Positions 31,220 to 44,400 of a stretch of 64,000 nt of DNA are shown one piece after another. The first letter of the stretch is position 1. Each line of letters opens with the position of its first letter. The notes under the pieces were generated by a model. The model was given only the letters and a program-made list of their open reading frames with translations. It was not told the origin of the DNA and ran no database searches. The position numbers were made by a program, and so were the translations under genes. This stretch comes from Alitta virens (taxonomy: Eukaryota > Annelida > Polychaeta > Phyllodocida > Nereididae). Where the stretch lies: assembly GCA_932294295.1 (NCBI GenBank), contig OW028586.1, forward strand, positions 11,032,290-11,096,289, given 5' to 3'.

Positions 31220-31970
31220 GTGTATAATGCGGACCAGGCGGACCATGCGGACCAGCGCTAAAACAAACAAGTGTTTGTTTGTTTAGACAAATACAACACA
31301 CCCCTATTTCGGCCGTATATTGAAGAATGCAGACCATGCAGATCATGCAGACCAAAAAGAAGTTTTAGCAATTACCAGCTTAATTTAAAACATAATAATA
31401 AAAAATAAAACAATATAAAGAATAAAGGAAAGAGAACATTAAAGAAGAACAAATTATAATAAAAGGACAGGAAAGCTGCCATATGATTGGCCAGAAGCTA
31501 TTGAAAAATTTCACCTTCTGATTGGGAATTTTTTTCCTCAATCCTGATTGGCTTTCTCCAAGGGAATGTTAGTATATATAATACAATTAATTATTTTTTG
31601 CAGACCAATCTTAAAAATAATGCCATTATTATAAATAATGCAGACCAAGTTGTAGATTAATGCAGACCAAGTGCAGACCAGATCTCTGAAAGTGCAGACC
31701 AGATGCAGACCAAGTTTAGGAAAATGCAGACCAGGTCGATCTGAGACAAGATTTTTGAGAATACAGACCAAGTTTGATGTTAGCAATAGAAAGTTATAGA
31801 AAATGCATACCAGATTATATTAGTTATAGAAAATGCAGACCAGATCTGATAAAATGCAGACCAGGTCTGACAGAGTGCAGACCAGATTTGAGAAAGTGCA
31901 GAAAAAGTTATATGTTAACTAGTATTAGATAGTGCAGACCAGGTTTAGAAAAATGCAGACCAGGTATCAA
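31220..31970. repeat. Dispersed-tandem minisatellite with GCAGACCA core
   Basis: About 19 copies of GCRGACCA(A/G) spaced 9 to 60 bases apart: six near 31226-31355, then about 13 between 31600 and 31965. The spacing is irregular, with degenerate linkers (TCTGAGAAAGT, TTAGAAAAAT), so it is an old, slipped array rather than a clean satellite. Confidence 0.75.
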
Positions 31971-32701
31971 CTCATCCATGAGTGATATTTTGGTTGCTTT
32001 AACCATTGAAGAATAATGTATTAAATAAAAAAAACTTCTGAGTGCTTGTTAATTTCACCTAAATATCTTACGCCTAAGATGTTTAAACGGGGAAATGTGT
32101 ACCTCAATGATGAAAGTACTTTCAGACGAGTATGTGAATTCCACACCAAACGGTGCAGGCAATTTGTTGATGTGATTTTAATCTATTGAATTTAAATTCA
32201 CTACTTTTCATCTTGCGCTGATTATTTTCAAAATACTTGATCTACAGTAAGAAGTTCATTCAGTGCATTGCAGTTGTACAACAAATATTTCTCAATGGAT
32301 AAAAAGTTCTCGGTTGTCTGTTTTGACAAGTTTATTTTCCCTGAAAATCAAAAACAGTGTTCTGAATCAATATATGTCTGTAGAAACACTTTTCCTTAAT
32401 TTATGGAAATTTGTGAATTTCATTGAATTTACACTTCAGCTTAACTTGCATGGTTGCATGGGCACTGGTTGACAGTTTTGTGGCAATGACTTTGGTGTCA
32501 TTATATAAATTCCTTGCTCTACGAGTAGTTAACATTTAAAATGCCCAGGTATAAAGCATGTGAATTTCATCCAACAGTTCTATGAATTTGAGAGTCATTC
32601 AATGTTCTCACTTGGTTGTCTGGTTCTTTGATTTGTTGATCAGGAATGTGTTTCATTGTTAAATGCCAATACCCCTGAGGTTATATTGAGTATTATACAA
32701 G
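31971..32701. other. Intergenic, nothing supported
   Basis: AT-rich; the short frame at 32263-32472 has no supporting signal. Confidence 0.4.
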
Positions 32702-35350
32702 TGTGGTAAATATATACAAGAGGGCACATCGGTGCGATTCTGATAGCTCTTTACACAGACCAGTCTTCGTTCACTCGGAATCTGACAGCAGAACATTCAA
32801 GACTGACATCAACAAACACCAAAAACTCTGTATTAATTTACTACAGTGGTGTCACAAGTTCACGGGTCCCGGATACATTCTTCTGGACGTTGGACACTTG
32901 TTTGACAGCATTTTGGACGGTTGTCATAGCTCTCTTTTGGAGGGAGCTGTGATTTTTTCGGCGCTGCTAGTGCGTTTTCTAGCGTCGCCATTCTCTACAC
33001 ACGTGGTTTTTGACCGCTTGACCACGCGGTGCATGGTAGGACATTACCTTTTTCTTGGCTGTCATCGATTTTGGTCTGGTTTTGTATTACTTGGCTCGGC
33101 TGTTTGTGCATTGACAGGCTGTTCTGGGTGTTGTGTACTATTTATTTCTTAGTGTTTTTGGGCTGTCATTTACACATTTGTGCACGTGAGCTCAGGCTGA
33201 CACGTGTGTCTAACGCTTGGGGTGTGTCACTCTGTGGTGTTATTGTTTGTCAATATTTTTTGGTAACTTTTTGTTAGATTTCTTGCCCGTCTTCCATTTT
33301 TTTTGTTTGGGTAGGGCCTGTTGTGGTTAGTTTTAGTTTTGCAGTACATTTGCTTGGGCAGTTAGTCAATTTTTGACTTGTTTATTTCTGTGTGCATGTA
33401 AGCTCAGGCAGCCACGTGTGGCTTACGCTTAGGAAGTGTCACACTTTTAAATAAACAATTTTTTTGGGGCTTTTCTTTTCAAATTATTGTCTGACAGATT
33501 TTGTCACATTTCTGTGTACTGCTCAGTGACCTGTACGTCCATTCACAGTTTTTGTCAATTGTTTCCTGTCCTGACAATTTATTTGACGATAATTTGTCTG
33601 TTTTCTGTTAGAACTGTCTGTTGACACTGTCATAGTCTGTATTGTCATTTTTGTCTATTCTGCTATAGTCCGTATTGTCTATTTTGTCTAGTTTATAACT
33701 GTCATGACTTGCTAGGCTGCATGCCTAATTGTATTGCTGCTGCTGGCCAGTAAGTCATTGACTATTCTCTTTCTTTTATTGCCACTTTCTAATTTTTTGG
33801 TGTCTGTCACTTTCTAGATTTGTGTGTCTGTCACTTTCTAGATTTTTGTGTTTTCTTTGTGTAGCATTAGTTACCTTTTTACTTAGTTTGTAGTACTCCC
33901 ACTAGTTGTATTTCAGTTTTACTTGGCTGCTTTGATTTTTAATTGTTGCTTTTACACACTATTTGTGGTGTTATTTCAGTGTTCTAATCAGATTTTGGTT
34001 TGTTGCCGGGCCTGACTTTTTTTTTTTTGGCTGGGGAGGGCCTGGTGGTGTCCTGGTTTTCTGACTTAGTTGACTATTTGCTCTGCTTGTATACTTTAAT
34101 TTATATTACTTTATTGTCTAACAAGTCCATATTGCAAGCTTCTTGAGTTGAGTTATATTACAATCCAAGTTTTTGGTTTTTATTATCAGGTTGCGTTAGC
34201 TAACAAGCTTATATATACAATCTGTGTATTGTCTGTTCGGTACTGTCTTGGTCCTGTCTATTGTTGTGTCGGTTGTGTCGAAGCTGTTTTGTAGAATTAC
34301 ATTACAATTCTGTCTGTTTCTGTGTTGCTGTTTTGTTAATTGCCTACAGTTCTGTTAATTGCCTATTGACATAGGGCATTGCTGACTGCAATTTCTTGTA
34401 GTTCTCATTAGATCAGCAGCTCTTTCTGTGTTTGCCAATTTGAGAGGCTGCTGGTTGTGCTTCTAGTCGCCAGCTGGTGTACATTCATTATTCCAACACC
34501 TTAACGACCAGGTGTCATATTGTGTGACAGCCCTACTCGTAGTGGCGGGTCCACATTCTGGTGCAACTTTTATTCAATAAATTGTCTTATTCAGTTTGTT
34601 TTGCATTTGTGCGAAATAGAAATTTACTAGTCAATTTACTTGACAGCAAGCTGTGAGAATTTCTCGCAATTGCGCTTGACATATTTTGCGTGTTTGCTAG
34701 TGTGTTTTTGTCTGGCCTTAGTTGTCCGTCTGTGAGACTACTTGCTACTTGTAGCTTGCTGGTCCGCAGTCTGCCCCTTTGGCACATTTATTGTCTTGTT
34801 TCTTTGTTGAGGAACTTAGTTGACCCGTGTTGCCCTGCAGGTCCAGACTGAGTTTGTTGCTGCGGTTCCTCACGGTGTCACTGTTCAGTGACTAGGTGTT
34901 TTCTTGTTTCGTTTTGTCAGTTCTGTCCAGGAACTTGGTTGACCCGAGCTAGTTCTTGCATGCTTTGAACCGAGCAGTGCTATTCGGAGTCACTCGTTCT
35001 TGACATTGGGTTTTGGTTTCGACCACGGGCACTCCTATTTCCGCTGGGGTACACAGTTGGTGCTGCATAACTTATCTTAGCGTTCCACAGTGTACGAGGT
35101 TATAGTATTCGGTTAGGGTCACGTTGTATGGTCTAGCCTCCGTAACGCTGGCCAACCGCGTGAACGTATTCATGAGTGCCATGAATCTTCATGTTGCTAC
35201 GGTAGAGCAACTCCCAACTTCTGCCGCAGGTTGGCACAGCCAACAAAACAAATTAATGATGCCCGTGAAGAAGGTCCACTGACCGTGGAAAGGTTGAGTG
35301 AAGTTACAAACATTAGCCAAGAGCATTGGGGTAACCTGTTGATGGACGGA
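32702..35350 (+). mobile_element. Retroelement leader, copy 1 (T-rich LTR/5' region)
   Basis: Starts TGTGGTAAATATA, followed by GAGGGCACATCG and AGCTCTTTACACAGACC. From about 33,390 to 35,340 it is collinear with 52,090-54,110 (copy 2) at high identity by eye. A roughly 600-bp part at 32,780-33,380 is not found in copy 2. The T- and TGTC-rich plus strand and the open frame that begins at its right end suggest a long LTR or 5' leader of a retroelement. No reverse transcriptase follows, so the copy is truncated at about 35.6 kb. Confidence 0.6.
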
Positions 35351-35596
35351 AAGATCACCCTAGGTGTCACGGCATGCCCTGTGACATCGAAGTCGGAGTC
35401 TGATTTGTCAGATATACCCGATACTAGTCGGCAGGATATCGCTGCTGCGGTTGTGTCAACGCCAGATGCCGTATCACCAACAACAGCAGCTGGTCTACAG
35501 TTGCAAACCCAGGATGATTACACAAGGTTCAGATTAGTAATTAGGTACTCTGTCATCATACAGTATCATATATATAGGCCTAATGTTCAGGTATAA
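35172..35596 (+). pseudogene. HhH-domain gag-like frame, copy 1, frameshifted
   Basis: ATG at 35172 begins MSAMNLHVATVEQL as in copy 2, but one extra C and a later one-base loss relative to copy 2 shift the frame in the first HhH helix. The reading frame is then regained: EEGPLTVERLSEVTNISQEH is shared with copy 2. Unlike copy 2, this copy runs on after MDGK into a Ser/Thr/Asp-rich segment (SESDLSDIPDTSRQDI) for about 75 residues. It therefore shows what follows the HhH domain in the parent gene. No zinc knuckle or enzyme is present. Confidence 0.5.
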
Positions 35597-36380
35597 CACA
35601 TGTGAACCTTGTCTGAAATATTTACTCTCGTCAATGTTACTTATTTTGGTTTTGGGTTTGCTGTTCAAAACATTTTGTATTCAGTGAGCTGAATGTTTCA
35701 ATCATACAAACTGAGGCATCAATATTTCTGAATAATTCTTAGGTTTCTACCCCGTTATGCATGTGTGTTGGGGGTTATAGTTTTTGAGATAAACACAAAA
35801 CAGCTTTATTATCTAACATATGCATGATGTTATTTTAATTGTATACTAGTCTCAGTGGTACAGTGCTTTTCCTTGTGATCAACTGCAGAAAATTCTGCAA
35901 AACTGTAAAACTTGCTTTCTAAATTGCTAAATTGAGAAAACGCTTAAACTAGATGTAGGTTTGTTTACAATCAGAGAAGGAAAAAACTTCATAACCCAAA
36001 TATAAAATTATTCATTTTTACAAATTATGATCAGTTCACTTGTAATAATAATATTGACGACTTCAATAGTCTTTACCTATATGGAATACTCGAAGCCTAA
36101 TTAAACAGTTTTGCTTTGGCTTATGCTGCCATATGTCCTAGTTGTCTTATAAATAAATTGAATTGTCTATAGAAAGCGGCAATGCCACCATCGGTATAAA
36201 AAACATTCCACATCACGCCTCCCTTGTGTGTTTACATTCATTAAAGTTCTTGTTTATAAGTCTGCAATGAACATGGCTGTCATGTTTGCCGTGACAACCG
36301 ATCATGTTTGCCGTGACGGCCAAGATGTACTCAAACTTAATCCTTCTAACTTATTTTCGGAAGTCCGTGTATGACTCCAT
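35597..36380. other. Intergenic, nothing supported
   Basis: AT-rich, no frames with splice support. Confidence 0.4.
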
Positions 36381-36854
36381 GAATTAGGGTGATTTCGGCC
36401 TGTTATTTTCGGCCCCAGTTTGGATTCAGTCCCGCTTGGTTTTCAACTTGACAACTAACCAAAACTGTCAAAAATGTGTCAAGAGTCATGAACATGCTAT
36501 TGTACTGACCTGCAGTAATGGAAATCGTCAGCAAGGAGATGTTTGAAAACGATATCGGCCTTCACAGTAAAAATGTCAGTAATTTTATTGCGGTCTCATA
36601 ACTTAGAAAGTAAATATTGAAGATGACCACAAATATGAAATAGCATGACGAAGGATAAGACCTCCATGACCTCCAAAATAATGAATGCCATGAGGCCGAA
36701 AGTACCAGGCCGAAAATACCGAAGGCCGAAATCACTGTATACCTGACTCCACAACACAATCTCCCAGTTTTGGTCAAGTTGTGATAGTTGAAAATCAAAA
36801 CTGGGGCCGAAAATATCAGGCCGAAATTACCGAGGGCCGAAATCACCCTAATTC
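36381..36854. mobile_element. 474-bp MITE with GAATTAGGGTGATTTCGGCC termini
   Basis: The left end GAATTAGGGTGATTTCGGCC is repeated inverted and perfect at the right end (36835-36854). Inside, ATTTTCGGCCCCAGTTT-like sequence also occurs inverted on both sides, with GGCCGAAA words iterated near the right end. The terminal AATT is palindromic, so the exact end and any target duplication are ambiguous. No coding frame is present; a predicted 94-residue minus-strand peptide is an artefact. Confidence 0.75.
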
Positions 36855-38412
36855 AGCTGAGAAGTTTGCTTTAGAAGACGGTAATTCTGAATCTGAGTAG
36901 CAATGCCGGACGAAATTTTTTGGTTAATTTAAGACCAAAAACAAACATTGCCATGTCAGGTAACTTGCCAGGAAAGAAACAACACCACAAAAAAAATCCC
37001 CCCAGTCATTTTGCAAGAATTCTCAGTAGAAAGTTGATATTTCTTGATAATTTCAGAAACTAGATGTGTTTATCTTGTCACCTACACCAGAATATGTGCT
37101 TATTAGGTAAAATCATAAAAATTGCCAAAAAATGAGGTGCGGATCCAGGAATTTTGGTTGGGGGGGGGGGATGCGGACAGTGCGAGGGCCGACAATATCT
37201 CCCGATGTATTTCCCTGAAAACTAGGATTTTAGTCACAATAAACTAGTGATGGGCCAATCATCATTAGTCAGAAAAGGTTTTCTTGTTAGAAAGTGGCAT
37301 AACTTTGCTTCTAATCATCATATCTGAGAAATTTACAGATTCTTGAAGCTTCGAATGACCTGAACATAATACATGATAAAACCAATGAATAACTTATACT
37401 TTAGTCCATGCCAGGGACCAATAATCATTGCATGAATATTGTCTTACATGTCATAAATCTAGGATTAATCCAACATGTTCTGAACTGACTAAAATCGATC
37501 ATCAGTTGGTTGAAGTGAACTGACGATCAACTGCAGATTTGGTTCAGACTCCCATCACTACAATAGACCAAGCGCCAAGAATGTTTTTCTCTAGTGTGAA
37601 AAGTGTGAAAGTGTCAAGTAAAAGACAAATTTTCCTTTTCTTTTTTCTTTTCTTTTTTTTAAATAAGTCACAAAGTGTGAAAGTGTCAAGTTTCTAAGAC
37701 TAACGCCAGACCATGATTCTGCTTCTGGAAGAATCCATTTCGCATTTCTTCAAAATTAGATATTCATGAAATAAAGACTGTCCGAATCGAAATCTTTCAC
37801 AGATTACGATTCTGAGTGAGACCTGGTAAATTTCAGCAAGGAAGAACATGGAATTCCTGTTTTTCCCATTTTCGCACTAGGAAAACCACTGTGTGGCACT
37901 GATTTTTTTTTTAAATTCGACCAGGCCTCACTCATATGGATTCGCCAGGTCTTTTTGGCCTAGAATCAACCATTGCCATATTTGGAAATTAAATACTAAA
38001 CATGACGTCACAAATCAAATCCTTTTTAAGGACATCTTTCAGGCGTTTCCATATATGGGAGGTCCGCTATTGCAGTTTTTCCATTAATGATTACAATTTT
38101 ATGATTATGATAACAGAAAGTAATCAATTACTTTGCCATGATTACAATTAAAAAATGCGAACCGCTCTGCCTCAAATCATACAATATGTAATCTTTGCTC
38201 AAATTGCGGACCTGTGCCTGCTCAATGGACATTGCAATAATGTGATTGTTGTGATACAAAATTCTAATATTGTTGTACAATTTTCTTTGTAACATGATAA
38301 CACTAGTCACTAGTTGCATCAAGAGACAACTCACTACTACTACTACTACTACTGCTTGCTACTGGTAAAAGTTCATTATTTTCATTCTTTCATTTTCAGG
38401 TCAGCAGATCTC
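36855..38412. other. Upstream region of the SET-domain gene, no coding supported
   Basis: Contains one G-tract hAT-like end (GCGGATCCAGG with a 10-G run at about 37,139-37,170), a (CTA)n run at about 38,334-38,352 and a pyrimidine-rich acceptor TTCATTTTCAG ending at 38399. The acceptor implies a 5' untranslated exon further left that I could not locate. Confidence 0.4.
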
Positions 38413-41400
38413 ATGGCTGCATCAAGAGGAAGACAACTGGTAATGTTCATTCTTTTCATTCTTCCATTTCAGTGGCTTAGCTGGACTTCAATGCACAGTT
38501 CAACTTCAACCAATCATGCACACCAAACACTTAAATGATGTCATGCTCTGCAGGCAAAAGAAATTTCAAATTCTATGTAATAATTTCATACGTAATAACT
38601 ATTTATAGTTAGGTCAGCCGTGGACAAATGTTTGTTCTGTTTCTCAGTTATTCTTTGCAGCTTCACAATCTATACATCGTTTTTAAGAACTATCAAATTG
38701 CTTCAAGTTTCTTAACAAATTGTCAGCATTCTAGTAAAATTTTGGAGCAGTTTTTCTGAAATCCCCATTGAAATCAATAATAAAGTTTTTCTCAATTTCG
38801 CTATATATTATGTTGCCTAGCAACAAAGTAATTGCACCAATTCATAAGAACTTTTCTTAAATTAAATGTGTGGAAAATTATTTTTGGATTAGATGTGACA
38901 TAAAGGTTGAAAGTTCATGTTCTGTAATGAATGGTTGGGTCAGCCTAATAAATGGTTGGGTCATCATCCATCGTCGAGCATTAACCATCACCCCCCAAAA
39001 TTAGCAGTTTCTGCACTACAAGCATTTTTATATATTGTGATCTATGTGCTTTTACACTCATGTACATAACAGTTACTGTGCACGATGCCTTGTTATATAT
39101 ACTCCTAATTTAAATGTTGTACTTAAATTAACATTGTGATAATGAACAGCATTAACTGCAGTAATATATGTATTTAGGGTTACTGTATACATGTGATATA
39201 TGTCTATATATATATTTTTTTTTTAATAAATGTATGTTAACGAAACTTAATGCTCATATTACCGTGCTATTGTTCAGCAACTGGGACCATGGATGTATAG
39301 ATAATCGATTGATAATGTATACCTTTAACTTTTATACCATGTATATATATATATTGAATATAGAAATAGTGAGTAGAAGTAGACTTAGTACACGTTTTTT
39401 TCTGTTATTTTTGACAAATGTATCATGTATGATATTACTGTGTCAATAATGAAAACCTAATGAAATTAAATGTTAAACTGTTTTCACAACACATGTTTGT
39501 AATTTAAATTTTTTTTCTTTTGCAGCTTTTAACTTCAGCAATGAAGTTCAAGAAGAGAATGTCGCCCTTGGCCGAAGCAGAGTGGTGGGTTGGGGTGGGT
39601 GTCGACTCAGATAGGCTATGCGCGAAGCGCATCAATGACAAAATTGGTATGTTTATTTGGAATTCTTTTGATGAAAAAATTACCAACTTCACTGTTTTCT
39701 TCCATAAATTATTGCTTTTCTGTGAAAATGGGCCTAAATACCTTCTTAAGTTTTTTTGTTAATTTTAGACAACTTGTGGCCAAATTTTTGTGCTCTTGGC
39801 ATGAACTGCCGGACACCAGGCACCACCCAGCAGCAGCACCATGATATTGCAATGTAGTTTAGTATCTAATGACTAATGTATTGGAGATGAAGACAAAGTT
39901 AGACTGTATTGATACACTGAGTAAGAGTAAATAAGTAAAGCAGAGATATCGTATTTGTCCTAATAGACGTGCACTACCCAATAAACACAACCCGTTTTTT
40001 TTTCTTGGTAAAATTTATGTTCATAAAAACCTAACTGGGCCCAAGAGTCCGGATTCATTGCACTTCAGACATTTAATTGCCCCCGACAGTCGCAATTAAC
40101 CAAAGCCTATTCAGCAGTGACAGCCTAAAATGTAGACGCGCACAGGCACACTGTCTCCCCGCAGTGCGTGTCTTTTAGGACAAATACGGTATATGAAAAA
40201 CAGACAGGAGAAGACTTAGTGTAGAAAGTCTGCCAGAAGCAAGTCGCAATGGAAGTGAAAAGCTTTTTGTTTACGTCCAATGTAATGCTCATGCAATAGC
40301 AGTGCCAAGGCTATGATCATGCCAATCCAATTTGAACATTAGGAGCTGATGAAATCTTCTCTCATTGGCAATGCAGCATAGTGATCCAAGCAAAAAATAT
40401 ATATACTTCCACATAGAATATCCCTATGTTCCAAAGATAGGTTGCAACACTCAGGGCTGTAGGGGGGGGGGGGGGGGGGGTTTGGGTGTCTGGAACCCCC
40501 CCCCCCCCTCCAAGACTAAGGCATCATTTTGCAAAACCTAACACAACATGGTCATTTTTAGAAACTGAAAAACTTGGAACCCCCCCCCCCCCCCCTCAGC
40601 ATGAACCTCTCCCTACAGCCCTTACACTTGCCATGCCCATCTTTCACCATCTATGCATTGTTCCATGCGTATGATTGGCTAAGAGGGGCAAAAATTATAG
40701 CTCGAGCCGGTTTACATTGCTGAAACAGGGCCAGAGGCCCCGATTTTGGGCCCTAACCCCAAAAACACTGGAAAAACATAGGCATGATATTGAAAAGGGG
40801 TGCTAAGCCTTAAAATACAAACAAAAAAAATTTTGAGCAAAATTATAAAACCTTTTATTGGTTCTGGCAGTGGCCATTCTAAATAGAGTTAAATTCATTT
40901 TAAAAAAGATTATTATTGGAAATGCTGTGAAATGCAGCCGACTGTCTATAAATAAATTTCAGGGTAATTTTCTACTAGTGTCTTCCGAGCAACTGACGCT
41001 ACAAACTGTGCACTGGACCTGGAAATTGTGTTCATAAATTGATGTGCCTGTTATGAAGTTGTTGTTTTAAAAATTTTTGCAGGCTTTGGCGTGTTTGCAA
41101 CCTGGGATATACCAGCAGGTGCTTTTATTGTGGATTATCATGGCGAACTTATCACAGCAGAAGAGGCAGACATAAGATTAAAACAAGAGGAAAAAAAGCA
41201 ACGCAAAACACCAAACCCACGCTTCTACATCTTTTATTTTAAAAAGAACGGGAAGACCTATGCGTGAGTCAATTTTGTATATATTTAACATAACACAAGA
41301 TTTATTAATATAGTGCTAGTTCCAGAGAATCGTAATGGCAGCAGTAAGGCTAAGGATTTGGATAACTTTTGAGAAATATAGGAGTTGAGCTTATTTCCGA

Positions 41401-44400
41401 AAGCTCCACTGCTGCCAGCATATCTCACATCATGTGGCAAATCATTCCAAAGTCGGGGCGCTATACTGCAAAAGACTCTGGTTCCGTAGTTCTACTTCGA
41501 GGTATATTCAACAGGTTGTGAGGGTCACGTTCATGCACCACGGAGCTCAACAAATCTGTCATATAAGCTGGTGATTCATTGTTTTACGTTTTTTCCATGT
41601 CAAATTTAAGATTTTGAAGTCATTTCGAGCCTTGATGGGCAATGTAGCTCTTTTCTGATATGTGATATTCTGTCATGCTTCTTCAGTAGTTCTATAAGTC
41701 AAGCTGATGAGTACTGAAAAGGGCTGGATTTAGACTGACTTGGGCCTTGGGGCCACACAGTGGCTCTGGGCCCCCATCGCTCAGCCACAATAGAATATTT
41801 TTCATTCCGGACAAAATTTGAGATAACTACCAACATTTTCTGTATCAGTTGAACTTGATTTTGAAGGTGGAGGCTGCAGCTGTGGAGCCTATTTACCAGT
41901 CACTGATAGGTTGCTAAAGCAAGGGCCTGGGCTTTCGGGCCCTGAAAAACAGTTAACAGGTGATGGTACCAATATATTATGGTAAAATAACCATTTCTCC
42001 ACATGAGTTTTTTTTTTTTCAAAATGGGCCCCCTTGGAGCTGTAAATCCGGCCCTGGTACTGAACGACTTGTAGTTTGCCTCAGGTCCTTCTTGTCAGAT
42101 TCTTCACTATGAAAGATTTTGGCGAAAAAATGGTCATTCTTGGGCATACTTGCCACTATGACCAAAAATTTCAAAAAATTCAAGAAACATTTTGCACCAG
42201 GTTTAAACGTCGCTGGACGTCGCCAACAAAAAACACAGCTACTTCCTGTCTCTAGGCCAATCAGAAGCCTCCATTCTGTGAAAATGTGAGGTATTAGCCA
42301 CGCAAAAACGTTCACAAGTGTTGCAACGTCAGAAACGGAATCTGCAAAGTTTCTTAGTGTTCTTTGCCATTTATCAACACACTCTGCGTACGATTTTGCA
42401 GATATGGTTCAAACCATTACAGGGCAATGCTTTTTGTGCAGTCTTTGAAGGAGAATTTTCTGGTCAATTGTATCAAATGCTGCTGACAAGTCCAGCAAAA
42501 CTAGCATGACTATCCCACCATTGTCTAAGTTACTCATTATGATTATTATTCTGTACCTTCAGCAGTAAAGTTTGCTTTGGTTTTTCTTGTAAGCACTGTT
42601 TGTTGTCAGATAGGTTATTCTTGTTCTTATAAATGTTCATCAAGTTGCATGACTACTGCAGGTTGCAGTGCTTTGCCCAAGAAAGGAAGATTAGTTGTTC
42701 TGTGGGAGTCCAACACCTAGATGACGGACTTCATCATTCTTGTAGCATGCCCAATAACAGGATGGATATGCTATCTATCCAACACCCCGTTTATTTCAAA
42801 GGGGACCGTATCACCACATGTTTCAGTTGTGTGGGAACTTCGTTATGATTGGCTGAAAGTCATCCAAGCACTCTTTTGCCAGCCACAAGGGCAATGGATC
42901 GAACTCTCAGGACTTTGACATGTGTACTGAGGATCTTTTTTTCACCTCAGCTTAAGTCGTCATTCTAAACTGGTGTCCCTGTAAATATTTGACAAGCTTT
43001 TCATGAAGTTTAGACCCCCCTACTGCAATCTTTCTGGGGCCTGTTTTGATGGTTCGCTTTCGGACATTTTGTCTGGCAAAAGTTCAGTTTGTTGGACCTG
43101 CACAAATTTTGTCGGTGTCGGGCTGAAGGCCAACAGGATTCAAAAGAATGGACCGAATACAGTCGCTGACATGAAACTCTCAGTCATGACGTTGCAATTT
43201 AAAAGCAAGAAATGACCCTGCCTTTCCATTGTCCATACCTCTACCAAATAAGGAAAGTCAGCCACATAGAAAAACTCAAATGTCTTGAAAAAATACTAGA
43301 CTGCCCTGTCCTCTGCTGACAGTAATCATTCAACTGCACAAGCCAAGTAGCCAATCTTTAACACTGTTCAATAAAACTATGGGCAGCCATTTTGCACTGG
43401 AGACTTCTAGTGTTAATTAATTGGTTCAATTAATTGGTTCATAACATGTAAACAAAAAGAAGCATGGATATTGACATCTGGTGCTCTGAACAATCTCATC
43501 TTCCTACATAAATTCAGGACTAGTTAAAGACTCAATGAATATATTTCAGCCCTTAAATGTCCTTTTAAATGCACCAGATTGCCAATTTATCTCAGTGAAC
43601 CTGCATGGTGTGATTGCAGGTCATAGCCTTCAAACACCTGATTTATTTATATGTCCTTGTTTTCTTTGGAAATATTGATCAAATGACAGACCAGATTTGT
43701 AGTTCTAAATCTGGCCGCAGGGGGGCCAGTAATGATCAGGGCGACACCTGGCTGTTGACTCTCCTGTCAGTGAGATGCAAACATGCACAAGCAAATGGGG
43801 GATGGCGGTGTTGGTCCTATTCTTGATTTAAAGCTTTGTTCTTGCATGCAACGAAGGATGCAAAATGGAATTATGTTTGTGCAGGTAGTGTGTGATCTAA
43901 CTGAAATTTGTGGAAGTGTGATGTTGCTTGTCAAATCCTTGTTATGATGGAAAATATCCAAGCAATGCAGAGGTCTTGCTCCCAGATTAAGTTTTTTTCA
44001 GTACATTTTTTCAGTACGTTTTTCTATGTGTCAGCTGTTGTGCACTAGGCTAATATCGAGTTTTCAGTTACTGCCTTTCCCCCAGTGTACCAGTTAGTGC
44101 CTACTTCAAAGTCCATAGTTGCTACAGTGCACAATTCATCCTGTGTCTCTTTAGCAAGCATAGTAAATATTCAGATTGGATGACTCGGGAGTATGTGCTT
44201 CTTTTTCTTCTTCTTCTTCTAGCTTATCAATCCCACTTTAATGTGGGGTCGCTGTGGCAGATATCTTCCTCCTCCAGCTTTGTCATGGACATTATCAACT
44301 GTCACACCGATGGCCTTCATGTTATTTACAGTCTAGCCATCTCAGTCTTGGCCTCCCTCTCCTTCTTCTTCCAGGTGGTGCGATCTCCAGGGTCTTTCTG

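Noticed and set aside
32703..33152. 149-residue frame at the start of the retroelement leader
   Set aside because: It is not conserved in copy 2, which lacks most of this segment, and it matches no family.
42318..42509. 63-residue plus-strand frame
   Set aside because: It overlaps the antisense LINE reverse transcriptase motif on the minus strand and has no features of its own.
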